From: Rhodospirillaceae bacterium
GTDB taxonomy: Bacteria > Pseudomonadota > Alphaproteobacteria > Dongiales > Dongiaceae
Assembly: GCA_008012315.1 (NCBI GenBank)
Contig: SSEL01000018.1
Coordinates: 52,023 to 116,022, forward strand
Reading direction: 5' to 3'
Length of the DNA stretch: 64,000 nucleotides
Below, in pieces: positions 8,528 through 19,438 of this stretch. The position numbers and the translations under genes are program-made. Positions within the stretch are counted from its first letter, which is position 1. Each line of letters opens with the position of its first letter. The notes under the pieces were generated by a model, which was given only the letters and a program-made list of their open reading frames with translations, ran no database searches and had not been told where the DNA came from.

Positions 8528-10636
8528 ATGTCGAAAAGGCAACTCGGCACGGCGTTGGGCCGCTTGTCGCTAAGCGCCAAGATATTGCTGTCGGTGATCG
8601 GCGCCCTGCTGATCGGGATGGCGGCAATGGCCTATATCTTGTCGTCCAAGAGTTCGAGCACCACGGAAAAAATGGCGCTGGAGAACGGGCGTTCCCTCGC
8701 CAGCGGCATCGGTGCGCGTGTGCAAAGCGATCTGAATCCCGGCTTCAAAACGATCGAAGCAATACGTGATGCCTTCATCGGCCTACAGGGCAAAGGCATC
8801 ACCGACCGCATGATGTATCTGGCGATACTCGAAAGCGCGGTCAAAGCCAATCCGCAATATCTGGCGATCTGGACCGCCTGGGAGCCGAATGCGGTGGACG
8901 GAAAGGATGCGGATTTCGTCAACAAGCCCGGCCATGACACCACCGGCCGTTTCGTGCCTTATGCCGTTTATAAAGACGCCAACAGTGTCGATCTGACGCC
9001 ACTGGTCGATTACGACAAGCCGGGTCCCGGCGACTACTATCTGCTGGCCCGCAATTCCGGCAAGCCGCAGATCGTCGAGCCTTATCCCTATGAGGTCAAC
9101 GGCAAGACGGTGGTGATGACCAGTCTGGTCACACCCATCATCATCGGCGGCAAGATCAAAGGCGTTGTCGGCCTCGATCTCAATCTCGAGAGCCTGCAAA
9201 CCAGCCTTGGCGAAATCAAGCCCTATGAAACCGGCAATGTCTCGCTGATTTCCAACCAGGGCAACTGGGCCACCTTCCGCGATACCAGCAAGATCACCCA
9301 CCCGATCGACGAAGATACGCCGTCACTCACCCAGACCAAGACGGCGATCGCCACCGGCAAATCGTATATGTATATGGACTACTCGCGATCGGGAGGCACG
9401 AATGTCTATCGCATGTTCGAGCCGGTCACCATCGGCCAGACCACGACACCCTGGTCGGTGATGGTCAATCTGCCCCAGGATAAAATCCTCGCTTCCTCGC
9501 GCGAACTGACCACATTCATCCTGATCGCCGCCATCGTGTTGATCATTGTCATGGCGATCATCATCACGTTTCTGGTGCGCGGCCTCATCGCCCGCCCGCT
9601 GACAGGCCTGACGCAGACGGTCGGCTTCCTGGCCGAGGGAAATACCGCACTCGACGTCCCCTCGACGCAGCGCGGCGATGAGCTTGGCGTGATGGCGCGG
9701 GCAATCGATGTCTTCCGCGGCAAGCTGATCGAGATGGATGACATGCGCCGGCATCAAGCCGAGGCCGAGCGCGAGGCGGAGGCGGAAAAGAAGCGCCTGA
9801 TGAATGAGCTTGCGGACAGTTTTGAAAGCAGCGTTCAAGGTGTGGTCCAGGCCGTTTCATCATCCGCCACCGAATTGCGCGCCAATGCCCAATCGATGTC
9901 CAGCGTCGCCGAGGAAAGCACGCGGCAGGCTTCCGCCGTCGCTGCCGCGGCAACCCAGGCGTCGGCCAATGTGACGACGGTCGCCGCGGCATCGGAAGAG
10001 CTTTCCGCTTCGATCGGCGAAATCAGCCGTCAGGTCTCGGACAGCACCAATGTCGCCCGAGCCGCGGTAGATGAAGTTGCCAAAACCGGCGAGACGATTG
10101 AAAGCCTTGCTCAGGCGGCCGACAAGATCGGCGGCATCGTGCAGATGATCAACGACATCGCGAGCCAGACCAATCTGCTGGCGCTCAACGCCACGATCGA
10201 AGCCGCCCGTGCCGGCGAGGCCGGGAAAGGCTTCGCCGTGGTTGCTTCCGAGGTCAAGTCCCTGGCCAATCAGACGGCCCGCGCGACCGAGGAGATCTCC
10301 GGCCAGATCGGGAGCATGCAGGAAATCACCCGGCTGGCGGTCGATGCCATCCAGCATATCAGCAGCACGATGGGCCGGATCAACGAGATCAGCAGCGCCA
10401 TCGCCGCCGCGGTGGAGGAGCAATCGGCGGCGACCCAGGAAATCTCCAACAATGCCCAGCAGGCCGCCGCCGGAACCGATGAGGTCAACCGCAACATCAC
10501 CGGCGTCTCCGAAGCCGCTCATGAGGCAGGCGGCGCGTCGACCCAGGTTCTGACCGCCGCCGGTGAGCTGTCATCGCAATCCGAGATGCTGAAGTTGCAG
10601 GTCGATACCTTCATCGCCCGGATCAGGGCCGGCTGA
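8528..10636 (+). CDS. Methyl-accepting chemotaxis protein with double-Cache-type sensor
   Basis: 702 residues. TM1 is at about residues 18-38. The roughly 280-residue periplasmic sensor (YLAIWTAWEPNAVDGKD, PYPYEVNGKTVVMTSLVTPI) looks like a double Cache domain. TM2 is at about 330-352, followed by HAMP and a long coiled-coil signalling domain. The conserved hairpin tip is present (QTNLLALNATIEAARAGEAG). No C-terminal CheR-docking pentapeptide is visible. Cache receptors of this class often sense amino acids, organic acids or amines; the ligand is not predictable. The gene stands alone and ends at a bidirectional terminator shared with the lactate permease gene. Confidence 0.93.
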   Translation: MSKRQLGTALGRLSLSAKILLSVIGALLIGMAAMAYILSSKSSSTTEKMALENGRSLASGIGARVQSDLNPGFKTIEAIRDAFIGLQGKGITDRMMYLAILESAVKANPQYLAIWTAWEPNAVDGKDADFVNKPGHDTTGRFVPYAVYKDANSVDLTPLVDYDKPGPGDYYLLARNSGKPQIVEPYPYEVNGKTVVMTSLVTPIIIGGKIKGVVGLDLNLESLQTSLGEIKPYETGNVSLISNQGNWATFRDTSKITHPIDEDTPSLTQTKTAIATGKSYMYMDYSRSGGTNVYRMFEPVTIGQTTTPWSVMVNLPQDKILASSRELTTFILIAAIVLIIVMAIIITFLVRGLIARPLTGLTQTVGFLAEGNTALDVPSTQRGDELGVMARAIDVFRGKLIEMDDMRRHQAEAEREAEAEKKRLMNELADSFESSVQGVVQAVSSSATELRANAQSMSSVAEESTRQASAVAAAATQASANVTTVAAASEELSASIGEISRQVSDSTNVARAAVDEVAKTGETIESLAQAADKIGGIVQMINDIASQTNLLALNATIEAARAGEAGKGFAVVASEVKSLANQTARATEEISGQIGSMQEITRLAVDAIQHISSTMGRINEISSAIAAAVEEQSAATQEISNNAQQAAAGTDEVNRNITGVSEAAHEAGGASTQVLTAAGELSSQSEMLKLQVDTFIARIRAG

Positions 10637-10658
10637 CCGGCGTCGCATCGAGAGAAAT

Positions 10659-10694
10659 AAAAAAGGGCGTCCCGCCACGGACGCCCTCTTTTTT
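10659..10694. terminator. Bidirectional intrinsic terminator between chemoreceptor and lactate permease
   Basis: GGGCGTCC (10665-10672) pairs with GGACGCCC (10679-10686) around a 6-base loop. It is flanked by an A-run on the left and a T-run on the right, so it can terminate both convergent transcripts. Confidence 0.9.
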
Positions 10695-10707
10695 CACCTG
10701 ATTGCTG

Positions 10708-12378
<1,671 letters not shown>

Positions 12379-12724
12379 CGATTTCCCCCTTCGATGGTCG
12401 TGTTTGTGATTGTCGACCTTATGCAGCAGAGCGGAACGTGCCCGGTATCAGGCTATTCCTGGTCGTGAGAGAACCCACGATATTTTCAGGCAACACCTGA
12501 CGCAGCGCAGCCGCCATTCCATCCAATGCCGGCCACTGTCAGAGGTGATTACAGACGAAATCGGCTCGCCCCTGAATGAGGCGAGGTTGTGCAAGTTTAA
12601 GCGAAACGGAAACGCGAATTCATCCAACCTCCTTGATCGATGGCGGAAACCGCCATCACCCTTTCGATCAATACGGGCTGAAACCTGTCATCAAAAACCT
12701 ACTATGATTCTCGGAGATGCGCAA
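12379..12724. other. Intergenic region upstream of lactate permease
   Basis: No convincing gene is present. It should hold the lactate permease promoter (minus strand). A short hairpin, GATGGCGG at 12639-12646 with CCGCCATC at 12650-12657, precedes the plus-strand terminator at 12725. Together they hint at a small plus-strand transcript; see the findings. Confidence 0.4.
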
Positions 12725-12749
12725 ATTGGCCTTTAGGCCAATGCTTTTT
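12725..12749 (+). terminator. Orphan plus-strand intrinsic terminator
   Basis: ATTGGCC (12725-12731) pairs with GGCCAAT (12736-12742) around TTTA, followed by GCTTTTT. It is oriented to end a plus-strand transcript, yet no plus-strand gene precedes it. Confidence 0.55.
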
Positions 12750-12758
12750 GCAAATACA

Positions 12759-12793
12759 ACAAAAAGCCCGGCAGCGTTGCTGCTGCCGGGCTT
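12759..12793 (-). terminator. Intrinsic terminator of the PRC-barrel gene
   Basis: A 12-bp perfect stem (12764-12775 with 12782-12793) followed on the minus strand by TTTTTGTTG. It lies just past the stop of the PRC-barrel gene. Confidence 0.9.
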
Positions 12794-12815
12794 GTGAGAG
12801 CGGGCCAAGTTCACA

Positions 12816-13400
12816 TTACTCCGTGGAGCCGGACCCGCTCGGTGCCGGGGCCGTGCCGCTTGGCGACGGTGCGGCTGTCGGCTGGCCCGACTGATCGGTT
12901 GAATTCATATCGGAGGCCTGGGCTTCTTGAGTCTTGAAGCTCGGCGCCGCCTCAAGCTGCTCCTTCGAATAATTGACCTTTACCACCTGTTGTTCGGGCT
13001 GCAGGTCGATTTCCTTCCATTGCAAGCCGACCGGCTTGGCACCGATGCCGAGCACCCCACCGACGGAGAGCACGACACCCTTGGCGGTACCGTCCTTATC
13101 GAACAGCACGTCCTTCACCTTGCCGACTTCCTTCCCGTCGGCATTATAGACCTTCATGCCGATCAGCTTATCGGCACGAATCTCGCCGCTGCTCTCGGCA
13201 GCAATGATGGCATCGCTGGGGGGCGGCGTCGCCGGCGCCTCCGCCGCTGTAGACGCGGCATCCGGCGTTGCCGGTGCCGGCGCGGGAGCCGGTGAAGTCG
13301 TGGTCGGCTGATTGCTATCCTGGGCGAGAGCCGGGGCAATACTCACCGGCATGGCGGCGACGCTCAAAACAGCGGTCGTTAACAGAAAGCGTTTCAGCAT
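12816..13400 (-). CDS. Exported PRC-barrel domain protein
   Basis: 194 residues from an ATG with a GGAG ribosome site seven bases away; a longer frame to 13421 lacks one. The N-terminus LKRFLLTTAVLSVAAMPVS is a Sec signal peptide, cleaved around ALAQ. A Pro/Thr/Ala-rich linker (about 30-70) leads to a PRC-barrel domain (about 80-150: ADKLIGMKVYNADGKEVGKV, KGVVLSVGGVLGIG). A low-complexity Ser/Gly/Pro/Thr tail follows. Such periplasmic PRC-barrel proteins are common in alphaproteobacteria and are often stress-induced. The precise role is unknown. It is a monocistronic unit with its own terminator. Confidence 0.88.
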   Translation of the reverse strand: MLKRFLLTTAVLSVAAMPVSIAPALAQDSNQPTTTSPAPAPAPATPDAASTAAEAPATPPPSDAIIAAESSGEIRADKLIGMKVYNADGKEVGKVKDVLFDKDGTAKGVVLSVGGVLGIGAKPVGLQWKEIDLQPEQQVVKVNYSKEQLEAAPSFKTQEAQASDMNSTDQSGQPTAAPSPSGTAPAPSGSGSTE

Positions 13401-13643
13401 ATCGCATCTCCTTCCTGCCATTTCCGGACACTGCCATTGCCAGCATGCAGCACTGCAAAATGGAACGTTGTCTGTCCGGATGGTTACCGAGCAGGAAAGA
13501 CGTAAGACGGCTGAAAGGCAGCCTCAAGCAGGATGCTTTCACAGTATGGTGAGATTTAGGTCATATCGGGCACCGGCCTCGTCACAAGATCGTGACGAGG
13601 CAGTCGACCGCCAGCGCTGCAGGCGTGTGGCGGCAATTAAATT

Positions 13644-14327
13644 TTACGCAAGGTGCTGATCAAGAAATGCCAGGCTGCGCTTGAGCGCCGTTTCATGGCT
13701 CGTTGCGTTAAAGGACTCGCGTTCATCACAACTGAAGCCGTGACCAGTGCCCTTATAAACATGAATTTCGATCTCCGGCCTGGCTTGGCGAACCTTCTCG
13801 ACATCGGTGAGCGGGATGCCGTGATCTTCTTCGCCGAAATGCAGCAGCACCGGCACTTTCGGCTTCTCGCCGGCATGGGCGGCGATCATCCCGCCATAAT
13901 AACCGATGGCACAAGCGAGACCGTTCAGACGCGTTGCCGATAGAAAGGCCAGCGATCCACCCCAGCAATAGCCAATGGTGGCGATCTTGCCGGCATCGGA
14001 CAGCGCCTGAATGCTTGCCTGAATGTCAGCCAAGGTATCTGTCAATTGGATCTGGCTGCGCAGCTTAAGCCCGCGGTCTATGCCGGCCTGATCATAGCCG
14101 AGCTCCACATTTCGGTCCGCTCGATCGAACAAAGCGGGCGCCAGGGCCACATAGCCTTCGGCGGCGAAACGATCCGTCACCGCGCGTATATGATGATTAA
14201 CGCCGAAGATCTCCTGCAGCACGACAAGTCCGCCTTTCGGGCGGCCGGCAGGTTCCGCGCGATATCCGCCGAGTTTAAATCCATCCGCGGCTTTCAATTC
14301 GACTGTATGTCCCATTTGCGTGCCCAT
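13644..14327 (-). CDS. Dienelactone hydrolase family protein
   Basis: 227 residues from the ATG at 14327; an ATG at 14315 is equally possible and neither has a good ribosome site. The alpha/beta-hydrolase fold has the dienelactone hydrolase signature: nucleophile Cys in IGYCWGGSLAF, the acid in HFGEEDHGIPL and the His in YKGTGHGFSCDE. An early VLQEIFGVNHHIR carries the conserved Glu. The family hydrolyses dienelactones or other small esters and lactones; the substrate here is unknown. No aromatic-degradation genes adjoin it. Confidence 0.88.
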   Translation of the reverse strand: MGTQMGHTVELKAADGFKLGGYRAEPAGRPKGGLVVLQEIFGVNHHIRAVTDRFAAEGYVALAPALFDRADRNVELGYDQAGIDRGLKLRSQIQLTDTLADIQASIQALSDAGKIATIGYCWGGSLAFLSATRLNGLACAIGYYGGMIAAHAGEKPKVPVLLHFGEEDHGIPLTDVEKVRQARPEIEIHVYKGTGHGFSCDERESFNATSHETALKRSLAFLDQHLA

Positions 14328-14592
14328 TCTGTAAGATGCGTCCAATTATTCTCATCATCGGAATGGCCATTCTACCCCCCCATCCCTGTGCTTCAAGGCT
14401 GGGCTTCAAGAATCGGCGTCAAGGGTGGGCGGCGGCGGCTTGGCGCCATCATTTAACTTGCGTCTTTCAATATCTCTCACTCAAATGCCAGATGCTTGGG
14501 AGGAGATGCTCTTTTCGTAAGCTATTGCTCAGACGCAAAAATCATATTGCGATACCGCGACGCCCCCTCGACTATTCCCGCAAGAGATCCGC

Positions 14593-15765
14593 ATGACAAA
14601 AACACCGCTCAGGAAAACCCATCGCGTCGAAACGCGGCCACCCTTCGACTGCATTGCATTGTTGTTACAAGGCGGCGGTGCGCTCGGCGCATATCAGGCC
14701 GGCGTATATGAAGCACTTGCGGAAGCCGGATTGCAGCCGGACTGGGTTGCCGGCATCTCGATCGGCGCCATCAATGCGGCCTTGATCGCCGGCAATCCGC
14801 CAAAGGAACGCGTCGCGAAGCTGCGGCAATTCTGGGAGGAGGTCTCGCTGGTGGGCGGGACGGGATGCGGCGACAGTTGGTTTGCCCCGCTGCTGCGCGG
14901 CGACGCAACGCGCACCGCCTTGAACCAAATGAGCGCCTTGCAGGCTGCGACCTTCGGCGCGCCCAGCTTCTTCGCACCGCGCCTGCCGGGACCCTGGTTC
15001 TATCCGCCCGGCAGCCATGCAGCGACCAGCCTCTATGATACGAGCCCTTTGCTGACGACGCTGGAGCGATTGGTGGATTTCGATCGCCTCAACAATGACG
15101 GCATGCGGCTGAGCGTCGGCGCGGTGAATGTGCGCAGCGGCAATTTCAGCTATTTCGACACGACGACGCATAAGATCGGTCCGCATCATGTGATGGCGAG
15201 CGGTGCCCTGCCGCCCGGCTTTCCGGCCGTGGAGATCGAAGGCGAATTTTATTGGGATGGCGGCCTGGTATCGAACACGCCGCTGAGCTGGCTCGTCAAT
15301 AACGAGCTGCGCCAGGATACGCTCGCCTTTCAGGTGGATCTCTGGAACGCCCGCGGCACATTTCCGCGCGACCTGGCGGAAGTCATGATGAGGCAAAAGG
15401 AGATTCAATATTCCAGCCGGACGCGGGCAAATACCGATCAGTTCAAGCGGATGCAACGCTTGCGGTGCGCACTCGGCAATCTGCTATCGCAATTACCGCC
15501 GGAGCTGCGCGAGAGCGATGAAGCGAAACTGCTCGGCACCGTCGCCTCGCACAAAGTCTATAACATCGTCCATCTGATCTATCGCACGGCCAAATACGAG
15601 GGACATTCCAAGGATTACGAATTCTCCCGGCAATCGATGGAGGATCACTGGCGTGCCGGCTATTACGATGCGGCGCGGACGCTGCGGCACCCTGAAGTGC
15701 TACAGCGTCCGACCAATCTGGAAAGCGTGCAGACCTTCGATCTCGGCAGCGATGCACGCGATTGA
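14593..15765 (+). CDS. Patatin-like phospholipase family protein
   Basis: 390 residues. The oxyanion motif LLLQGGGALGAYQAG (about 23-37) and nucleophile elbow GISIGAINA with Ser56 are present. The catalytic Asp lies in YWDGGLVSN (Asp222). The C-terminal extension (about 270-375) matches the DUF3734 region of this subfamily. These serine lipases or acyl hydrolases act on phospholipids or polyhydroxybutyrate-related esters. The gene has no partner in the same direction and converges with the SRPBCC gene 16 bases downstream. Confidence 0.9.
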   Translation: MTKTPLRKTHRVETRPPFDCIALLLQGGGALGAYQAGVYEALAEAGLQPDWVAGISIGAINAALIAGNPPKERVAKLRQFWEEVSLVGGTGCGDSWFAPLLRGDATRTALNQMSALQAATFGAPSFFAPRLPGPWFYPPGSHAATSLYDTSPLLTTLERLVDFDRLNNDGMRLSVGAVNVRSGNFSYFDTTTHKIGPHHVMASGALPPGFPAVEIEGEFYWDGGLVSNTPLSWLVNNELRQDTLAFQVDLWNARGTFPRDLAEVMMRQKEIQYSSRTRANTDQFKRMQRLRCALGNLLSQLPPELRESDEAKLLGTVASHKVYNIVHLIYRTAKYEGHSKDYEFSRQSMEDHWRAGYYDAARTLRHPEVLQRPTNLESVQTFDLGSDARD

Positions 15766-15781
15766 CGGCCCGACCGGGTCA

Positions 15782-16219
15782 TTATCGCGAGAAATGGCTT
15801 TTTAGCGCGTCAAAGCCCGTCTGATAGACGGCCTGTCTGAAGATATTCACCAGTTCCTCGCTGCGTTGCGGCTCGCAGTCGAAATCCGCGCTCCATTTGA
15901 TGAAGCAACGGTCGCCATCGGTGACCGGCATCAGCTTGACCGTGGATACATAGTTCTGCACGCCCAGGGGCGAGTCGAGAATCGAATAGGTAAGGCTATG
16001 GTCGCGATCCGATAAGGCCAGAAGCTGCTCGCGGATATTCGCGCCATCCTGCAGATGGAAGTTCCGGATGCACCCAACCTTATCCGATGGCAGCCCGTTT
16101 TCGATGCGGCTGTCCTTCATCGCCGGATGCCATTGCGGCAGGGCGTTGAAATCGCGAATCCGCTTCCACACCTGATCGACGGGTGCGTCAATGACACTCG
16201 AGACAGAAGCATGCGGCAT
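15782..16219 (-). CDS. SRPBCC family (polyketide cyclase/START-like) protein
   Basis: 145 residues, a single SRPBCC helix-grip domain. The N-terminus shows SSVIDAPVDQVWKRIRDF followed by LPQWHPAM, diagnostic of MxaD/polyketide-cyclase-like members. The C-terminus ends in the long helix NIFRQAVYQTGFDALKSHF. The fold binds hydrophobic ligands; no activity can be assigned. The ATG has an AAGGAGG site. It lies 60 bases downstream of, and probably in one transcript with, the FAH-family hydrolase gene. Confidence 0.85.
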   Translation of the reverse strand: MPHASVSSVIDAPVDQVWKRIRDFNALPQWHPAMKDSRIENGLPSDKVGCIRNFHLQDGANIREQLLALSDRDHSLTYSILDSPLGVQNYVSTVKLMPVTDGDRCFIKWSADFDCEPQRSEELVNIFRQAVYQTGFDALKSHFSR

Positions 16220-16279
16220 GTAACCTCCTTCGCCGTTATTTGACGAAATGCCCCGAGCGACTGAAGACGCCCGGTTTGG

Positions 16280-17167
16280 TCAGCCCTCCCAGAACGCGAC
16301 CGGATTCTCCAAGACACCGATCCGGTCGATTTCGATTCGCACACGGTCGCCCGGCACGAGATATTTCGACGGCTTGAACCCGACTCCCACCCCGGCCGGT
16401 GTTCCCGTCGCGATGACATCGCCCGGCTGCAAGGTGATGCCGGCAGAGATGCTTTCGATGAGCGTCGGCACATCGAAGATCATATCCCGCGTATTGCCGT
16501 TCTGGCGTAATTCGTCATTCACCCAGCAGCGGATATTGGTGTTCTTGAGGTCGAACTCGACGCTGCTGACCAGCCAGGGCCCCATGGGGCAGAAGGTGTC
16601 CTGGGACTTGCCGATCAACCACTGCTGATGGTCGCGCTGCAGGTCGCGCGCCGTGACGTCATTGACGATCGTATAGCCCCAGACATGGCTGAGCGCATCG
16701 GCCTTGGCGATGTGCCGCCCGCCCCGCCCGATAACGACCGCCAGTTCGGCCTCATAATCGATTTTCTTGCTGACTTTCGGATCTATCCTGATGGCGCAAT
16801 TCGGGCCAATGACGCAATCGGGCAGCTTGGAGAAGATGATCGGAACCGCCGGCAGATCTTCTTTCGCCGCCTTATCCGAAGCAAAGCCGCCTTTGCTGAG
16901 CTCCTGGACATGATCCCGATAGTTTTTTCCGACGCAGAAGAGATTGCGGCGCGGCTTTGGAATCGGCGCTTCCAGTTTTACGTCGTTGAGCGGGATCGGA
17001 TCGCCAACATCCCGCAAGGTGCCGCCCCCGGCGGCGAAATCGATGAGAGCAAGAACGCCGGCCTGCTGGCCGGAAGAACCAAGATCGATTGGTTGGATGT
17101 GATCCCCGCTCGGCAAAAGACGACAGACCGAGCGAGCGCCGCGATACGTGAACGTGGCAACGCGCAT
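16280..17167 (-). CDS. Fumarylacetoacetate hydrolase family protein
   Basis: 295 residues from the ATG at 17167, chosen because a GAGGGGAGG ribosome site precedes it; the open frame runs about 220 bases further without one. The C-terminal FAH domain (about 75-290) shows KNYRDHVQEL, the metal-binding IDYEAELAVVIGR, VTARDLQRDHQQW and a terminal GTPAGVGVGFKP. The family cleaves or isomerises C-C bonds in oxo-acids (fumarylacetoacetate, hydroxyhepta-dienedioate, ureidoglycolate lyase-like, acylpyruvates). The exact substrate is uncertain. The SRPBCC gene follows. Confidence 0.88.
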   Translation of the reverse strand: MRVATFTYRGARSVCRLLPSGDHIQPIDLGSSGQQAGVLALIDFAAGGGTLRDVGDPIPLNDVKLEAPIPKPRRNLFCVGKNYRDHVQELSKGGFASDKAAKEDLPAVPIIFSKLPDCVIGPNCAIRIDPKVSKKIDYEAELAVVIGRGGRHIAKADALSHVWGYTIVNDVTARDLQRDHQQWLIGKSQDTFCPMGPWLVSSVEFDLKNTNIRCWVNDELRQNGNTRDMIFDVPTLIESISAGITLQPGDVIATGTPAGVGVGFKPSKYLVPGDRVRIEIDRIGVLENPVAFWEG

Positions 17168-17385
17168 ATGCCTCCCCTCTAATTTTGAGCCAATGTTGAA
17201 CCATTGGTCGCTTGGTTGGAAAACTGTTTCAGGAAGACAGACCGAAGTCAATCGCGATCGGGAACACCGCCCTATGCCTCGCGATAGCGCATTGCACGTG
17301 GCCTGTGCAACATCGATTCGGCGGACAGCATCTGCACATCGTGCCGCGCGAACGGAAAACCGCGGATGGATTCGCCGAGACGGCC

Positions 17386-18045
17386 TCAAACCGTCGTCGG
17401 GCCCTTGCGGAGTCCGGACAGAAGCAGGTCGACTGCCGTCTGTGCCAGATGCGATGGCCCCGCATCGTGCTGGTCTGACCCCATCAGCCCGCCGCGGACC
17501 ACCCCGATGAACATGGCCGGCAGAACATCCAGATCGACGGAGCGGAATTCATTCTTATTGATGCCTCGTTCGAGGACCGTTCGGAACGCCGTCATGATCA
17601 GTCCCCGACGCTGACTAAATTCCTCACGCCATTGCACGATCAGTTGGGGACGGTCGCCGGTCAACAGTCGCAGGGCCGAGACCTGGTTGCCAAGCAGGTT
17701 GAAGGACAACCCCAACAGTTCCGTCAGGGCCTGGGTCGCCGTGATATCGGCCGAGAGAATCCGGCCGATCCCCTGCTCCAATTGTTCCAAAGCCTCGCGG
17801 AAAACCTCGAGAAACAGCTCATCCTTCGACTCGAAATACCGGTAGATCGTAGGCTTGCCGACACCCGCAAGACGAGCGATGTCGTCCATCTGAACGGCGT
17901 CATAGCTGTCCCTGGCGAACAGGGTGCCGGCCGCGGTCAGGATATTCCGGCGTCGTTTTTGGCGCCAATGCTGCTCCTCCACCGGCTCGCTTTGCACGGC
18001 GGAGATAGCAATTTCGGCGGATTCAGGAAAATTTTCTAATGCCAT
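17386..18045 (-). CDS. TetR/AcrR family transcriptional regulator
   Basis: 219 residues. The N-terminal helix-turn-helix lies at about residues 30-75 (ILTAAGTLFARDSYDAVQM, DDIARLAGVGKPTIYRYFES), typical TetR. The C-terminal domain (about 90-215) is the ligand-binding and dimer region. It is divergent from the RND efflux genes beginning at 18248 and is very probably their local repressor; a 13-bp palindrome sits between them. The inducing ligand is unknown. Confidence 0.9.
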   Translation of the reverse strand: MALENFPESAEIAISAVQSEPVEEQHWRQKRRRNILTAAGTLFARDSYDAVQMDDIARLAGVGKPTIYRYFESKDELFLEVFREALEQLEQGIGRILSADITATQALTELLGLSFNLLGNQVSALRLLTGDRPQLIVQWREEFSQRRGLIMTAFRTVLERGINKNEFRSVDLDVLPAMFIGVVRGGLMGSDQHDAGPSHLAQTAVDLLLSGLRKGPTTV

Positions 18046-18068
18046 TCATTGGAACTTTAACTTTAGAG

Positions 18069-18081
18069 TTCTAGTCTAGAA
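18069..18081. promoter_or_regulatory. Palindrome TTCTAGTCTAGAA, candidate TetR operator
   Basis: A perfect 13-bp palindrome 24 bases upstream of the tetR start, in the 202-base divergent intergenic region to the efflux operon. Position and symmetry fit an autoregulatory TetR operator. Binding is inferred, not shown. Confidence 0.5.
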
Positions 18082-18247
18082 TAAACGATCTGATATGATC
18101 AAGCCAAAGAACGCAGAATCTGAAGTGCCTTGGCGACACCATGGCTGGCGCAGGATTTAGCGTCACATGGCGTATTATGATGTCTCAGGCAATTGTCGGT
18201 GCGATCACCCTTCGATCGAACATCGATCGTAATCCAGGTAAGGCTGA

Positions 18248-19438
18248 ATGAAATCGAAACTCTTGTTGATCGCCGCCGTCGCACTGGCCGGGCTCGGCTA
18301 TCTTGCCGTGCGCGGTTTTGGGAGCGGCGATGCCGCGCCCGACCCCAACGCGCATCACAGCCAACCCGGGTTGCCCGTCTATGCGGCGGAAGTCACGCAA
18401 CAGCCGATGCCCCAACAGATCGATACGGTCGCCCGCGTGCAGCCGATGGCGACGGTTGCGGTCCAGCCCCGCATCGAAGGCGTGATCGCCAGCGTCAATG
18501 TCCAGGAAGGCCAGGAAGTCAAGGCCGGCGACCTGCTGATGACGCTGGATGACCGGGCGTTGCAGGCCGCCTTGCGCCAGGCCCAGGCCAATCTCGCCAA
18601 GGACCGCGCCCAACTCGAAAACGCCAAGCGCAACGTCAACCGGCTGATACCGCTGGCGGCAAAGAACTTTACCTCGGCGCAGACCCTGGATCAGGCAAAG
18701 ACCGATGTCGCCGCCTTCGAGGCGACGGTCGCCGCCGACGAGGCGCAGGTTCAGGCCGATCAGGTCGAGCTGAGCTACACGGTCATCAAGGCGCCGATTT
18801 CCGGGCGCATCGGCAGCATCAATTCCAAATTGGGCAATCTGGTGCGCCAGGCCGACACCACGCCGCTGATGACGATCAACCAGCTCCGGCCGATCTATGT
18901 CAGTTTTTCCGTGCAGCAGAACTATCTCGACGACATCCAGGCGGCGATGCAAGCAGGGCCGGTTCACGTCGCGGCCATTTTTCCCGACGCCAAGCAATTG
19001 CCGTCGATCGTCGGCGAAACACCGCCTGCCCAGCAGGGCGATGTCGCCTTTATCGACAACACCATCGATTCCGCCAGCAATACGCTGACCGTCAAGGCCA
19101 AATTCGACAATATCGACGAGCGGCTCTGGCCGGGCCAGTACGTCAATATCATCATGACGCTGAAGACCGATCCGAAAGCGATCGTGGTTCCCACCGATGC
19201 GCTGCAGATCAGCCAGCAGGGGTCTTATGTCTGGATCGTCAAACCCGACATGACCGTGGAAATGCGCCCGGTCACGGTGGCGCAACGGATCGAGAACAAG
19301 GCGGTCATTTCAAAGGGTGTTTCCCCGGGCGAAAAGGTCGTCACCGAAGGCCAGATGCGCTTGGAAAACGGCGCCAAGGTTTCGGTCGAGCAACGTAAGG
19401 CCGAACAGACGACGACCTCGGTGGAGGCCATGCAGTGA
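18248..19438 (+). CDS. RND efflux periplasmic adaptor (MdtA-like membrane fusion protein)
   Basis: 396 residues. An N-terminal membrane anchor (LLLIAAVALAGLGYLAV) is followed by a barrel/lipoyl half-motif (VAVQPRIEGVIASVNVQEGQ), a long alpha-hairpin (about 95-170), the second lipoyl half (YTVIKAPISGRIGSINSKLG) and a beta-barrel/membrane-proximal domain ending in VSVEQRK. This is the standard architecture and length of adaptors that link an RND pump to an outer-membrane channel. The stop overlaps the ATG-less start of the permease by four bases, indicating translational coupling. No outer-membrane factor gene is adjacent. Confidence 0.93.
   Translation: MKSKLLLIAAVALAGLGYLAVRGFGSGDAAPDPNAHHSQPGLPVYAAEVTQQPMPQQIDTVARVQPMATVAVQPRIEGVIASVNVQEGQEVKAGDLLMTLDDRALQAALRQAQANLAKDRAQLENAKRNVNRLIPLAAKNFTSAQTLDQAKTDVAAFEATVAADEAQVQADQVELSYTVIKAPISGRIGSINSKLGNLVRQADTTPLMTINQLRPIYVSFSVQQNYLDDIQAAMQAGPVHVAAIFPDAKQLPSIVGETPPAQQGDVAFIDNTIDSASNTLTVKAKFDNIDERLWPGQYVNIIMTLKTDPKAIVVPTDALQISQQGSYVWIVKPDMTVEMRPVTVAQRIENKAVISKGVSPGEKVVTEGQMRLENGAKVSVEQRKAEQTTTSVEAMQ

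Noticed and set aside
17168..17389. N-terminal extension of the FAH-family gene
   Set aside because: No similarity in the extension and a GAGGGGAGG site supports the ATG at 17167.
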